A stretch of DNA of 64,000 nucleotides from Phytohabitans rumicis (GCF_011764445.1 NZ_BLPG01000001.1:3782001-3846000), one strand, 5' to 3'; counted from the stretch's first letter, positions 9,701 to 19,350 are shown. Numbers and translations are program-made. The notes: a model not told the origin generated them from the sequence alone.

Positions 9701-9784
9701 CCAGCGTACCGTGGTCGTGGCGACGTCGACGCACAGAACGAAGACATGGGGTTCCGATACGTGATCACGGAAGGACGCGCATGA
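6743..9784 (+). CDS. Large P-loop NTPase (NACHT/STAND-like) with C-terminal FGE-sulfatase/C-lectin-like domain
   Basis: A 1013-aa multidomain protein. Residues 1-125 show an alternating beta/alpha pattern that may be a TIR- or flavodoxin-like fold (inference). The P-loop GEPGSGKT is near residue 250 and a Walker B-like TVLVDGLNDVG near 322, followed by an all-helical region as in STAND/NACHT ATPases. From about 716 to the end is a formylglycine-generating-enzyme (SUMF1) fold: VVPAGEWRLGM, FPVSNAEFLAFI, VVGVSWFEANAFCKWL, LPSEHEWEAA, LLGNVFEWAFDYY and RIVKGGSWRQ. The final segment reads SWRAHPAYRGRG, where active enzymes carry catalytic cysteines, so this domain probably binds a ligand rather than modifying proteins. 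I chose GTG at 6743 because AGAAAGGG precedes it; an ATG at 6686 is in frame. Likely a sensor/switch in a conflict or signalling system. Confidence 0.75.
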   Translation: MAESPDVLLSMGPETVRFAVWSDSLLAADELIARLNESGQTAIAVTAESEPSGECLVLLTHKPQPSPTELATWIRLANKSQFHIIVRSVHRSIRPPQSWPSGLTVSWSGELRDMRALARSLGELLRPAVSSFARLPTMYPIDLVLPGVRIADSRHALVEQLAATDLPRIVPVSRGLFDDLRRPIPAVSRQDYDLSRLVRWSMSRYSRAFIRPRIGRLNELSSPPTAPRSLDDVVSDARTRRLVLLLGEPGSGKTQQLHYFDAHAALRSIRAGDSWMANSFYVGLSEQPAQPNISLDWLSQRWQKKVDVHRWCTFDQFLADGGTVLVDGLNDVGIRAMPLEQWMFHWRDVIEEAFESGAGRVVVACRTRDQLIPLRGPRGDRPTAVSMLPLSKQYVVAIATQQDPEAARRLDDAMTADPGLAELYSNPFRLVVYLESGVPGVVTTGAKLFGFHISAAILRERDNLNFHRDLIPATAAARLADIRESGTGDPWPILATIPLIRSLGALAKVLTFPIEPRGRARLTIPRDDADQVLAEALHEIKHPVLDSDRVLDTVRDLHILVEEDSKIRFVHPSLQHLFAASGSGVNEIVTLAQDERGLRRSRTQMSAEAAVPPQTITPPTYVDYRYDEVFHFAAQLRGVELPNRLVDVDPVLAARLYLSTRQEADTQVAANIIATLRSELDRVREHGERSAIIAALGDLGWRLPDPRDDSLRALAVVPAGEWRLGMRSSDDRLRRGSASEFRIIELPSFRASRFPVSNAEFLAFIEDGGYHEKAFWTPEGWEWRMRSRTVEQFVTDWRRRRDVLRRHPKRIVELLRSGRATPAGAAALVRFAGLEDADIAEHARRVQSRRAITPKYWDRAELTNPLQPVVGVSWFEANAFCKWLGSALDAVVRLPSEHEWEAACLYSLDLSDTAEVGRIAGNTRDLAYPATTPIGTFATPRQTELNLPVELLGNVFEWAFDYYAPGDHNRRIVKGGSWRQESWRAHPAYRGRGDVDAQNEDMGFRYVITEGRA

Positions 9785-10086
9785 CCTCCCAGGAGCCGGA
9801 CAACACCGGCAGAAGCAAGCCCGAGGAAGATCAGATGCACGCGGCGCAGCCAGGCGCCGAGGACCTAGTGGGCGAGGTCGCGACGCTCGCTGCCGACCCC
9901 GATAGCGACGACGCGGAGATCATCCGAAGGCTGGCGGTCCTGGCCGACCAGTTCTCGGTTGACGAGGTCTTCGCCGTCATGGTCCGCTACGACACCCCGA
10001 CATCCTCGGCTAGCCGAGTCACCCGGCGTCTCCCGCCACACGATCTGCCCAATCGTCGGAGTGTCACGGCCGCCGCCGCGGCGTAG
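9781..10086 (+). CDS. Small acidic protein of unknown function, coupled to the NTPase gene
   Basis: A 101-aa protein whose ATG overlaps the TGA of the NTPase gene (ATGA), so translation is probably coupled. The first 30 residues are polar and acidic. Residues 30-70 (LVGEVATLAADPDSDDAEII and RRLAVLADQFSVDEVFAVMV) look like two amphipathic helices and could be a protein-protein contact module. There is no transmembrane segment or signal peptide. I do not recognise a family. Its position between the NTPase and the aldolase suggests an adaptor or regulator of the NTPase, by inference only. Confidence 0.6.
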   Translation: MTSQEPDNTGRSKPEEDQMHAAQPGAEDLVGEVATLAADPDSDDAEIIRRLAVLADQFSVDEVFAVMVRYDTPTSSASRVTRRLPPHDLPNRRSVTAAAAA

Positions 10087-10181
10087 CCTGCGCGAGTCTG
10101 CCGCACGGAGACGCTTCGCCGTGGCAAGATCAGTGTCGTACCGCCAATAGGTTGCGGCGGGGAGTGCATGCGGAGGTCCAC

Positions 10182-11051
10182 GTGCTAGCTCAGATGGGGA
10201 TGACCAGACGGCTGCAGCAGCTACTGCCACCCACGAGGGCTGCACTCTGGCTGCCGCTCGACGATTCTCTTATCTCCGGCCCAGAGGCCGGCTTGCGTCA
10301 CCCGAACGCCCTGCTGGAGCAGGAGATTGTCGACCACCTGACCGGCGTCCTTGGCTTCCGCGGAACGTTCACTGCCTGCCAGAAGGAACTCCGCAATACG
10401 CCCATAATTATGAATCTAAGCGCGAGTACGGTCCGTAACGAGCACACCCACAAGGTGCTGGTGGGCACAGTGGTGGACGCGATCCGGGCCGGTGCACAGG
10501 CAATCGCCTACCACATCAACCACTCGTCGCCCTTTGAGGCTGCAGGACTGCGCGAGCTTGGAAGGCTCGCCCACGAGGCAGACGATCTAGGCATCCCCGT
10601 GGTGGTGATCGCCTATCCGCGTGGCCGCAAAGCCGACGGGACGGACGAGAATTACCTGACCATCCGTGAAAACGACCAGGAGGCCTTCACACGGCTTGTC
10701 CGACACTGCGTACGTCTCGCAGTCGACTTGGGTGCATCAGCCGTCAAGACCATCTACACGGGCTCGGTGGAATCGTTCGAGACCGTGCTGTCCGCAGCAA
10801 TGGGCGTACCGGTGGTCATAGCCGGAGAACGACTGGCGGACGTCCCAGAAGCGCTTGCCAAGGCCCAAGCCGCAATCCAGGCCGGCGCAGCTGGCGTAGC
10901 ATACGGACGCCAAGTGTTCGAGCGCGACGATCCAGTAGCATTCGTCCAGAAGCTGCGTTCGGTTCTGGACGACGAATGGACCGCAAGAGCCCGTCGTCAA
11001 CGCAGTCTCCACGAAGCGACAATTGATCAAACATCAGTCAAGGTCAACTGA
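10182..11051 (+). CDS. DhnA/FbaB-type class I (Schiff-base) aldolase
   Basis: A 289-aa TIM-barrel enzyme related to class I fructose-bisphosphate aldolase of the DhnA/FbaB type and to 2-amino-3,7-dideoxy-D-threo-hept-6-ulosonate synthase. Visible landmarks are WLPLDDSLISGPEAGL near the N-terminus (MDHGxxxGPxxGL in relatives), the Schiff-base lysine in ASAVKTIYTG at about residue 188, and the phosphate-binding C-terminal part VPVVIAGERL...GAAGVAYGRQVF. It should condense or cleave a phosphorylated sugar; the exact donor is unknown. The GTG at 10182 has CGGAGG six bases upstream. It ends the SDR-NTPase operon, and its last 25 bases overlap the convergent gene at 11027. An SDR plus an aldolase could build a small molecule linked to the NTPase sensor (inference). 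Confidence 0.78.
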   Translation: MLAQMGMTRRLQQLLPPTRAALWLPLDDSLISGPEAGLRHPNALLEQEIVDHLTGVLGFRGTFTACQKELRNTPIIMNLSASTVRNEHTHKVLVGTVVDAIRAGAQAIAYHINHSSPFEAAGLRELGRLAHEADDLGIPVVVIAYPRGRKADGTDENYLTIRENDQEAFTRLVRHCVRLAVDLGASAVKTIYTGSVESFETVLSAAMGVPVVIAGERLADVPEALAKAQAAIQAGAAGVAYGRQVFERDDPVAFVQKLRSVLDDEWTARARRQRSLHEATIDQTSVKVN

Positions 11052-11539
11052 ACCGTTGTTGCGGCGAGTCTACGCTCCAATGCCGTGCGCCCATCTGAAG
11101 TCAGAGCTTCCAGACCGCCCTGACCAGTGCGTAACCAACTTCGTCCCGAAGAGTCGACGATCACTAAAGCCGGGATGAGGGCAAGTCGCCCGGAACGGTC
11201 CGCCAGCCGCTCATAGTCGTGCGGAAGGCGTAGTATGCGTGTCTGCCCAGGTGCGAAAGAGACCTGATCCGCTGCGGCCAAGAGGCTGCCCTCCGAGAAG
11301 AACGCTTGGATCACAACGGCCACATCGTTGCCGTTCCGGATTTGCGCCTGTCGGCTGTTGACCACCCATGCGCTCACCTTCGCGGCCTGTGCCCGTTCAC
11401 GATCCCTCTGCTCCCGGGCTCGCTCGGCCACGCTACGCCGGTATGTGAATGCCGCGATCATCAGCGACGACCCGGTCATGACCGACCCAACCCAGGCAGG
11501 AACGTTCCCCCAGTCCAAGCCAAGCCAGCCATCCGCCAC
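11027..11539 (-). CDS. Hypothetical protein with one N-terminal membrane segment
   Basis: A 170-aa protein. Residues 12-35 (VPAWVGSVMTGSSLMIAAFT) form a single transmembrane helix followed by YRRS and an Arg/Glu-rich coiled region, so the remaining soluble part probably faces the cytoplasm. The C-terminal half is beta-rich (VAVVIQAFFSEGSLL, TRILRLPHDYERL, LALIPALVIVDSSGRSWLR). Such proteins are common in actinobacteria without known function. It is convergent with, and overlaps, the aldolase gene by 25 bases. Confidence 0.65.
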   Translation of the reverse strand: MADGWLGLDWGNVPAWVGSVMTGSSLMIAAFTYRRSVAERAREQRDRERAQAAKVSAWVVNSRQAQIRNGNDVAVVIQAFFSEGSLLAAADQVSFAPGQTRILRLPHDYERLADRSGRLALIPALVIVDSSGRSWLRTGQGGLEALTSDGRTALERRLAATTVQLTLTDV

Positions 11540-11744
11540 GAGTCCAGCGTACGGCGACCGACACGGACGACTCGGGTAACCGCTTCTAGTCTCCAGTGCG
11601 GGTAGCCCTCCCTGCTGACAAGGGCGACGTCAGGGCGTCGATATGGGCCTGGAGGGGTTTAGCCGATCAGGAAGGCACGGCCAAGCGTTTGTTCGTCCTG
11701 TAACGACGGTCATCGCGATGTGCCTCCACTCTGGCGTCGAGGGA

Positions 11745-11857
11745 GAACTTCCCAGGGCGCAGTGGATCTTGCTGCCGAGATTGCCGCGGTCGACCGGATT
11801 TGTCCTATGAGGTTCCATTTTCTCGACTCGGACCGCGATCGAGTCGACTACCGCCAC
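11745..11857 (-). pseudogene. IS5-family transposase fragment
   Basis: The minus strand encodes AVVDSIAVRVEK followed by NPVDRGNLGSKIH, the highly conserved segment around the first catalytic aspartate of IS5-type transposases. Similarity ends within a few codons on both sides, so only about 110 bp remain. It marks an old insertion site between the aldolase operon and the HKD/SNF2 operon. Confidence 0.7.
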
Positions 11858-12119
11858 CTCGGCCGGCCCCGCGCTGAAGGATGTTTACCTGATAGTCAGG
11901 CAACTCCCAGACCTTGGTGCGTCGATGCGACCGGATGAGCGGGAGATAATACCGACGCTTGGTGTACCACACTAATAGCAAGGTAACGACTATGGCAGCA
12001 AGTATTCGGATGCTCCAGACTGCCCATACGCCTATCTGTGGCGGCGGTCCCGACGAAAGCGTCAGTATCTGTTCTCCGAGTGCCTGACTGCGAGTCCTCC
12101 ACATGGTGGGAGATTCCGT
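11805..12119 (-). CDS. Possible small membrane protein, C-terminus replaced by IS debris
   Basis: An open frame beginning MWRTRSQALGEQIL contains a strong hydrophobic segment (VWAVWSIRILAAIVVTLLLV) followed by a basic stretch WYTKRRYYLPLIRSHRR, as in single-pass proteins. The last 25 residues overlap the IS5 remnant in another frame, so the original end has probably been lost. No family recognised and no good ribosome site seen. Confidence 0.3.
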   Translation of the reverse strand, partial: TESPTMWRTRSQALGEQILTLSSGPPPQIGVWAVWSIRILAAIVVTLLLVWYTKRRYYLPLIRSHRRTKVWELPDYQVNILQRGAGRGGGSRLDRGPSRENGTS

Positions 12120-12584
12120 GCGCCAATTTGGCCTGCCGAAGGCAGCAAGCCACCGACACGCTTGAGGGGGAGCCAATCCCGATCAGGTGATCAGTCTGCG
12201 GAACTGGCATGGCGTTGGAGTTCGTGTCGGAGGCTGATCGATACCCGTGACCCCAACCGTCGCTACGCCTTGAACCCGAGATCATCTTTGGCCAGCGGAC
12301 CGAAGAGCTTCGATCTAGCGCCCCGAGAGCGACGGACCGTCGCCAAGCGCAAGGCACCGATGAGCCCGGCGGCGCTAGCCGGACGGTCTGCCACCCTGCT
12401 CCGCCCACGCTCGGTCCGAAGCGACGCCGTATCCGCAAACAAATCCAGCGGTCGCCAGCGTCGTGACACATCAACGTCTGGGGGTACCTCAGTGCCCGAA
12501 AGGTAGTTAGCGATGGGTGATGGGTGGTCGCGGCCGGTCCGGTGAACGTGGTTGGCTCGACGCCTCTGCTATTCATGGAGGGTC
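12120..12584. other. Intergenic stretch, no gene recognised
   Basis: No frame here has a motif, a ribosome site or convincing codon bias. It should contain the promoter of the four-gene HKD/SNF2 operon that begins at 12585 behind a GGAGGG site. Confidence 0.45.
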
Positions 12585-13903
12585 ATGGCTACGGCCGTTA
12601 CGAAGCGTGCGACCAGAGGCACCGGCGGGATGACGTTCTTCCTGTCCGCGATGGATCCTCGTGCGAAGGTCAAGGGCTCGCGGGACGGGCTCGGCGCGCA
12701 GGGCGTGTGGGCCGCGGCAGGGCGCCCGCTGATTGGCAACCTGACCACGGTCACATCGTCGCTGCGCGGCTTCACCACGCTGCTCGTTGGGCTGCGACTA
12801 GCCGCGCAGACCGCGGCCGATGACGCGGCGGACTCCGCAGCCAACGCGTTCCTGGTCTGGGAGCAGATGGTCGGGTACGCCCGACACGTGGTGCATGAGC
12901 ATCGCGGCTTCTTCGGGTACCAGCGTGTCGCGGCCCGAACGGCGGCTGCGAAGGCCGACGGCGGAAGGGTGCGGCTATCGGCCCATTCCGGGGAGCAAAT
13001 CCTGGGCAACCAGCGCACGGACGGCCTGTTGGGCAACTACACCGCGCCGGCGCGGGTGTCCGGCCTGGTGCGACCGGGATTCCCAGTCCGGCTCACGCCT
13101 GAGGCAGCTGCGTTCGTCGACGATGTCTACATGCCTCGGTTGGCGCAGGCGTGGGGGCGGGAGGCACGGGACCTGGTCCGGGCGTTGGGGCAGGACTCAG
13201 TGTCGTTCGATGTCCGGCCCAATCAGCGACTCGCGGCGGTGGCATCGCTGTTCGACGCTGGGCTCGGTGCCGCCGAAGCGAGGTTCTACCAGCGTCACCT
13301 GGTGCAGGGAGGACCGTCCGATCCCACTTCCGGCCGGCAGGTGCGCTTCGCCGCGATTCTTGGCGCGCGGCTTGCCGAGTCGGAGCAGCTGTCGCAGGCG
13401 GTGATCGCACAACTGGCCGCCGACGCGGATGAGGGAGGCTGGGGGACGTAGCCGGGCTTCTGCGGAACATCGGAGCCTGCGAGTCGGTACTCGCGCCGGC
13501 CACCACGCTGTTCTCCTATCTGCTGGGCCGGGACGGCGATCGGGTCGAGGCGATCGCGGCCGACGTACGGAAAGCGTGGGGAGGTCGGCTGGACTCGGTG
13601 CACCCCGAGGCGCTATCGGTGCTGCCGGCCGGGGATTGGCGTGCAATCGCCACCTCCCTTGATCACGGTGACTATGCGGGTGCGGTGACGGCGTTGGTCG
13701 GGCGCAATGCTGCGGTGATGAGCGCCCGCGGTGGCGCCGCGCCCTGGCTCGACATCAGCAATGGCAGGGTGCGCGTACAGTTCCGTGGCGACGAGGCCGG
13801 CTCCCTTCTCGACGCCGACGAAGTACGCCAATTGTGGTGGTATCCGTATTTCATTCCTTCGCTGCGTTCGATCCTGACGACCCTGCAGAAGGGGCGACCG
13901 TGA
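12585..13903 (+). CDS. Unknown protein, first gene of HKD-nuclease/SNF2 operon (frameshift at a G run)
   Basis: Two adjacent frames (12585-13451 and about 13442-13903) join into one protein of about 439 aa if one G is added to the GGGGG run at 13441-13445, giving DEGGW-G-D-V-A-G-L-L-R-N. The N-terminus (TFFLSAMDPRAKVKGSRDGL, then NLTTVTSSLRGFTTLLVGLR) is distinctive, and the middle is helical. There are no membrane helices and no catalytic motif I can name. The C-terminus (VRVQFRGDEAGSLL and LWWYPYFIPSLRSI) is unusually aromatic. The start at 12585 follows GGAGGG. Its stop overlaps the HKD gene start by four bases (GTGA), so it is a fixed partner of the nuclease and helicase. A substrate-recognition or assembly role is inference. 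Confidence 0.6.
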
Positions 13904-15903
13904 GCGAGACGATCCCGAACGCGGTGCTGAGCGAGGCGCTGCGGGAAAGGTTGAACCGGCGGACGGTGCTAGCCGCGGTGTTCTGCACGTTCCGCTTCGA
14001 TCCCGGCTTCTTCGAGCAGGAGGTCCTTCCGCTCCTGTTCGACCTGCAACTCCACCAGGTCGCTAGCGTCCGCAAGCTGCAGTTGGAGGACGCACTGCGG
14101 CCCCTGGCCGGCCGCGTGGCGGTCTACTACGACCCGGGCGGTCTCGAGGAGGGCGGCCGCGGACCGGCGTCCCTGGATGTGCGGCGCATCCCGGTACGGC
14201 CGCGCACGGGCTACTTCCATTCGAAGAACCTGTTTTTGCTGGTGGAGGATCCCGACACGGCGGTGCGATCGCTGCTTGTCATGACGGCGTCAGCGAATCT
14301 CACGCAGGCCGGCTGGTGGGAGAATGTGGAGTGCGCCCACGTCGAGGAGATCGCGGATGGCGGCCGGTCGCGGCTGCGCGAGGGTCTACTCGACTTCCTG
14401 GACCGCCTTCGAGCATCGTCGCGGACGATCGCGGAGCACGGCCCGCTCGACACGATCCGTCAATTCGTCCGACAACTCCAACCCGTGCCGCACCGCTCGG
14501 CGCAGGGCCGACTGCACATGCACTTCATGGCGAATGGCCGCCGTGGTGGCTGGTCGTTCGCTGAGCTGCTGCGTGACCTGCTACCCGATGACATCGCCGG
14601 AGCCAACCTGGAGATCATCTCACCGTACCTTGACGACGCGGACAGTTCCGAGCCCCTCGCCGCGCTGCTCGACCTGGTGCGGCCCCGCAGGTGGCGGATC
14701 CTTCTACCCGAGGACGGTGGCGCGGCGCGCTGCCGAGAGTCGCTGTTCGACTGGGTCCGCCAAGAGGGTGGCCAATGGGGGCGGCTGCCGGGAACACTGA
14801 CCTCGGCAGGCGACAGGAGTGCGGCTCCGCGCCGGGTGCACGCCAAGATGTACCGGTTGTTCACCACCGACCGCGAGGTCGTCGTCCTCGGGTCCTTCAA
14901 CCTGACCCGACCGGCGCACCAGGCCGCCGGCAACGTCGAGACCGCGGTCTTGGTCGAGGGACCGGCCGGTACGCGCCGCCGGTTCTGGCTCCAGCCTGTC
15001 GAGGAACGGCCGCTGTTTGCCGACGTTGCAGCCGAAGACGACGGTGTGGACACTGCCGTCATCCCGCTGGTCGTGCGATACCACTGGGACAGCGGCCAAG
15101 CCGAGGCCATGTGGGACGGCAGAAACCCAAGCCCAAAGATCGACGTGTACGCCAACGGCGTGCAGATCTTCACCGTGGCGGACCTGCCGGCCGGGGCCCG
15201 GACAGAGCTGCCGGTTGCCGCCAGCGAGGCGCTGCGTGATCGGCTGCGATCCACCAGCTTCCTGACGCTACGGACTGGAGAGCGGTGGGGCATCATCCTC
15301 GTCATGGAGGAGGGTATGGCCTATCGACCCTCTCTGCTCCTGGACCTCAGTCCGGCCGACATCCTGCGGTATTGGTCGCTGCTCACGCCGGCGCAGCGGG
15401 CGGCGGTCCTCGCCGCGCACGGCGAGCGGCTGGCCGACTTCGAAGGGGTCGAGAGGCTCAGCAGCCCCCTCACGGAAGACGTCACCGCCGACTCAATCTT
15501 CGACCGGCACGCCGGCATGTTCCACGCGTTCGGATCGCTGGCCCGCACCGTGCTCGGCGCCTTGGCGGACGGCGGCGCGGAGCTGGCCCGGTTCAGGATG
15601 TTCGGCGCCAAGTACGACTCGCTACCCGTACTGGTGGAACGGCTCGCCGATGACGCGGCGGGTGACCCGCTGGACCGCTACCTGATGCTGCTATGCGCGC
15701 AGCAACTCGCCGATCGCGTCCGGCGTGACCGGCCGGAGTTCTGGGCCGGTGAGCCAGGCGGTGTCGCGCGGCTGGAAACCGCGCTCGCCGTACGCGCCCG
15801 CCTCCGTGCCGAGATCACTGCCCGGAACGACGAGCAGATGGCCTCATTCCTCGACTGGTACGAGGTGCGGTTCCTGCGCGAGGCCGAGGCGGTGCCTGCG
15901 TGA
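13900..15903 (+). CDS. HKD (phospholipase D superfamily) nuclease-like protein
   Basis: A 667-aa protein with two PLD-type half sites. FHSKNLFLLVED...SANLTQAGWWENVE has its histidine near residue 106, and VHAKMYRLFTTD...LGSFNLTRPAHQ has its histidine near residue 313. Pairs of HxK motifs with downstream Asn, as here, form the single active site of PLD-fold nucleases and also occur in DISARM DrmC and other defence effectors. Residues 400-667 are helical and lack motifs. I start it at the GTG at 13900, which overlaps the previous stop (GTGA), rather than at the upstream ATG 13834. It couples by another GTGA to the SNF2 helicase. Expected role: cutting foreign DNA loaded by the helicase. Confidence 0.82.
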   Translation: MSETIPNAVLSEALRERLNRRTVLAAVFCTFRFDPGFFEQEVLPLLFDLQLHQVASVRKLQLEDALRPLAGRVAVYYDPGGLEEGGRGPASLDVRRIPVRPRTGYFHSKNLFLLVEDPDTAVRSLLVMTASANLTQAGWWENVECAHVEEIADGGRSRLREGLLDFLDRLRASSRTIAEHGPLDTIRQFVRQLQPVPHRSAQGRLHMHFMANGRRGGWSFAELLRDLLPDDIAGANLEIISPYLDDADSSEPLAALLDLVRPRRWRILLPEDGGAARCRESLFDWVRQEGGQWGRLPGTLTSAGDRSAAPRRVHAKMYRLFTTDREVVVLGSFNLTRPAHQAAGNVETAVLVEGPAGTRRRFWLQPVEERPLFADVAAEDDGVDTAVIPLVVRYHWDSGQAEAMWDGRNPSPKIDVYANGVQIFTVADLPAGARTELPVAASEALRDRLRSTSFLTLRTGERWGIILVMEEGMAYRPSLLLDLSPADILRYWSLLTPAQRAAVLAAHGERLADFEGVERLSSPLTEDVTADSIFDRHAGMFHAFGSLARTVLGALADGGAELARFRMFGAKYDSLPVLVERLADDAAGDPLDRYLMLLCAQQLADRVRRDRPEFWAGEPGGVARLETALAVRARLRAEITARNDEQMASFLDWYEVRFLREAEAVPA

Positions 15904-18900
15904 TCAGCGTCGGGACGGCGGAACGCCTGCTGGACCTCAACGGAGTGATAGACAACCCGCGGCGCGCGGCCGACCAGCTCGAGGGCGCGGTCGCCGTACA
16001 CAACATCCTGCACCGGCATGGCATCGCCTACCTGGCCGACGAGGTCGGGATGGGCAAGACCTATGTGGCACTCAGCGTCGTCGCCTTGCTGCGCCACTAC
16101 CAGCCGGACCTGCGGGTGCTCGTCATCGCCCCACGAGAGAACATCCAATCCAAGTGGCAGCGGGAGCAGCGGGTCTTCACCAAGAACAACGTGCGTATCG
16201 ACGACCTGCGCACTCGGATGCCGAGCGGCGAGCCGGCTCGGCCACTCGTGCACTGCCCAGACCTCTTCACACTCGTCCGGGAGACCGCCGTGGACCCGGA
16301 CCGCGATTTCTTCGTCCGGCTGCCCAGCTTCAGCTTGCCAATGCGCAGTGATCCCCAGCAGCGCCGCAAGCTCCGCGACCGCCTCCGTGCTGAGCTTCCG
16401 TGGCTGCCCGATCAGGTCCTGGACCTGCGGGCCAACACCGAGGACCTCAAGAACCGGATCGCGCAGGCCATCAACACCGTCTTGCCGCGGTTCGACCTCG
16501 TGATCGTGGACGAGGCACACAATCTCAAACACGGCTGGGGCGAGCACGTCTCGTCTCGCAACCGGGTCCTTGCCACCGTGCTCGGTCGGCCCGGGGCGCA
16601 ACCCGCGAACCCGCTGCGGGCGCGCTACGGCCCACGCGCCGACAAGGTCCTGTTGATTTCAGCCACGCCCGTTGACGACGACTATCGCCAACTGTGGAAC
16701 CAGCTTGATGTCTTCGGCCGCGCAGACCCGTTCCCGGCGCTGAAGGACCGGGCTGCGGGCGACGAGGACCGGCGAGCCGCGGTCGCCGAGTTCCTCATCC
16801 GGCGGGTCACCTCCCTGGAGGTGGCCGGAGATCGGCTGACCAAGAATCTCTACCGGCGCGAGTGGCGCCAGGGCGGGGTCCTCACCTATGACGAGCCGAT
16901 CAGGATCACCGACGACCGGCAGCGGCTTACGGTCGCGCTCGTCCAGAAGAAGGTCAGCGAACTGCTGGGGCACGAGCGCTTCGGCTCCAGATTCCAGATC
17001 GGCATGCTCGCGTCGTTCGAGTCGTTCCTGCAAACAACCAAGATCCGGCTGGACCCGGACGATGACACCGCCGACGAATTCGCCTTCGACGCCGCCGACC
17101 AAACCGCCGACGCGACGGAGCGGCAAGGCCTCGACGTCGGGATGCTAAATGGCCTCGCCAGGGCCTATTCGCGACGCTTCGGCGCCGAGTTGCCGCACCC
17201 CAAGATGGACGCGCTCGCGCAAAGCCTCGCGTCGTCGTGGCGTGGGGTAGGAAAGGTCTTGTCTTCGTACGCCGGATCGCATCGGTCGACGAACTGCGAC
17301 AGAAGCTGAACCGCTCGTACGACGATTGGCTCATAGCGCGTCTACGCGCACGGCTCGCCGAACGGCACAGCGCCACCCTTGCCGCGGCGGTCGATGACTA
17401 CCGGAGCCAGTCGCTGCGCCACCGCTCACCGTCCACGATGGACGCACCGGACGGTGAGGACGACGACACGGGCGGCACAGACACGTTCTTCGCCTGGTTC
17501 TTTCGCGGGCGCGGGCCGGCCAGCATCGTCAGCGGCGCCACCATCCAGGAGCGGTTCCGCAACCGTGCCGGGCCGCTCGGGACGTTCTTCGACGACAACC
17601 ACGTCATGGCCGTACTCGGCGCCGCAGCCGGCGGTGTTAGCGCCGCCTTGGCCACCGCGCTCGGCCGCCCGGACCGCACGCTACAGGCTGAGCTGCGGCA
17701 ACTGTCGCGCTACTACCTCACCCGGGCGAAGCAACCGACCCGCGGTGCCCGTTTCGACGCCGCGCAGGCCGCCGCGCTGGAACTGCTGGCCCACCATAAC
17801 GGACCTCATCAGGCGATGGCCGAGACAATCTGGCGACAGCTGTACAGGACGTACCGCCTCAGTACGCCGGTAACCGCCGAGGCCGAACCAGAGTTGCTGG
17901 AGACCACTACCTTCTTCACCCTGCTGCGGCAGCGCAAGGAACTCCGCGACGCGATCTGGCCCCCACCGCGCGGTGGAACCGCCACGGAGCCCGCCGATGC
18001 GTTCCGCGAGCAGCACGTCCGCGCGCAACTGCTCTCCGCCGCCGCCCGGCTGGGCCACGCCTTCATCGACCTCTACGCTACGGTCGCCGATCACCTGCCC
18101 ACGCTCGACGCTGCCACCGCTATCGACCCCGACAGCGCCGTCGCCACCAGCTACCTCGACGACCTGCAACGACAGATGAACCGGTCACTGTACGACCGGG
18201 ACTGGGCTGCGTACGACGAGCTAGCCGCCCTCGCCGAAAACCACGACCTCGTGTTGGACACCACCTTGCCGGACGTGCGGCAGGCACCGCTGCACGAAAT
18301 CCCACCCTAGTCGGGCGACTGTTCGGCGCCCAGCAGCCGGTCGGCGGTATGACGGGCAAGGTCAACCACCGGCTGGTCCACCAGTTCCGCCTGCCCGGCT
18401 ACCCCTTCGTGCTGATCTCCACCGATCTGCTCCAAGAAGGCGAGGACCTGCACACCTTCTGCTCCCGGGTCTACCACTACGGCCTGGCCTGGACGCCCTC
18501 GGCCACCGAGCAACGCACCGGCCGTATCGACCGAGTGCGATCACAGACCGAGCGTAGGCTCAACAAACTCCACGACACGCCGAATGGGGAGGACCTCCTT
18601 CAGGTCTACTACCCGCACCTCGCGGACACCGTCGAACGGCTCCAGGTCCGCCGGGTGATGCGGCGCATGAACGACTTCACCCGGCTCATGCACCACAGTC
18701 TCGCAGCCCCCCATGGCGGCGACAGCCATCTGGACATATCCCAGGAGGTGTTGGTCGACGACGAGATCCCAGCCCCACCGACTGCGCTCCTTACCACGTC
18801 CTTCCCTGTACGCGAAGATCACCTGGCCGGAGACGACCGGCCGCTGGCGGTCGACAAAGAACGCGCCCGGCGGCAAATCTCCCGATTCCACTCGTTGAGC

Positions 18901-19350
18901 GACCACACACTGGCCGGTGTGACAGTGATGTGGGAACGGATTCAGCCACCCGGCTGTCTGTTGCTCGGCACCACCAGGCTCAACAGCGGCCGCCACCAGC
19001 CGTTCAGCCTCCAACTCGGCTGGGAGGACGAGCATCTCGCGGTACGGTGCATCAGCCCGGTCGGCCTGATCGACCAACGCCAGAACTGGCGCGATCTCTT
19101 CGAATCAACCGCCGGCACGCCCATCCGGGTCGGCGTCGTCAAGGTCCGCGGCAAGGCAACCTACGATGTCACCGTCGAAGAGGATGTCATCCTCACCGAC
19201 CCCGGATCCGACGCGGCCCGCGTCGGCGCTCTGGTCCGCCGGGTCACCATCCAAGCCGACGCCCTGGAGCAGCAGCACCTTCCCGACCGCGACGCGCTGC
19301 TCGCGGAATTCCGGACAGAGTTGGAGCGAGATGTTCGACACGCGGGATGA
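15900..19350 (+). CDS. SNF2-family helicase, split by two single-base frameshifts
   Basis: Three successive frames join into one Swi2/Snf2 ATPase of about 1150 aa. 15900-17250 holds the P-loop LADEVGMGKTYVAL near residue 48, the DEAH box LVIVDEAHNLKH and LLISATPVDDD. About 17250-18300 is a helical insertion. About 18270-19350 holds VLISTDLLQEGEDLHTF and ATEQRTGRIDRVRSQ (motifs V and VI). The breaks are repaired by adding one G to the run at 17244-17247 and one base near the CCC runs at 18299-18307. All helicase motifs survive, so I think the gene is intact and the sequence is in error. The start GTG overlaps the HKD stop. It probably translocates on DNA and feeds or controls the nuclease. Confidence 0.75.

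Noticed and set aside
13900-15903. The HKD protein as the missing DISARM drmC
   Set aside because: It is 29 kb away from the DISARM-like operon on the other strand and translationally tied to its own SNF2 helicase, so it belongs to a separate system.
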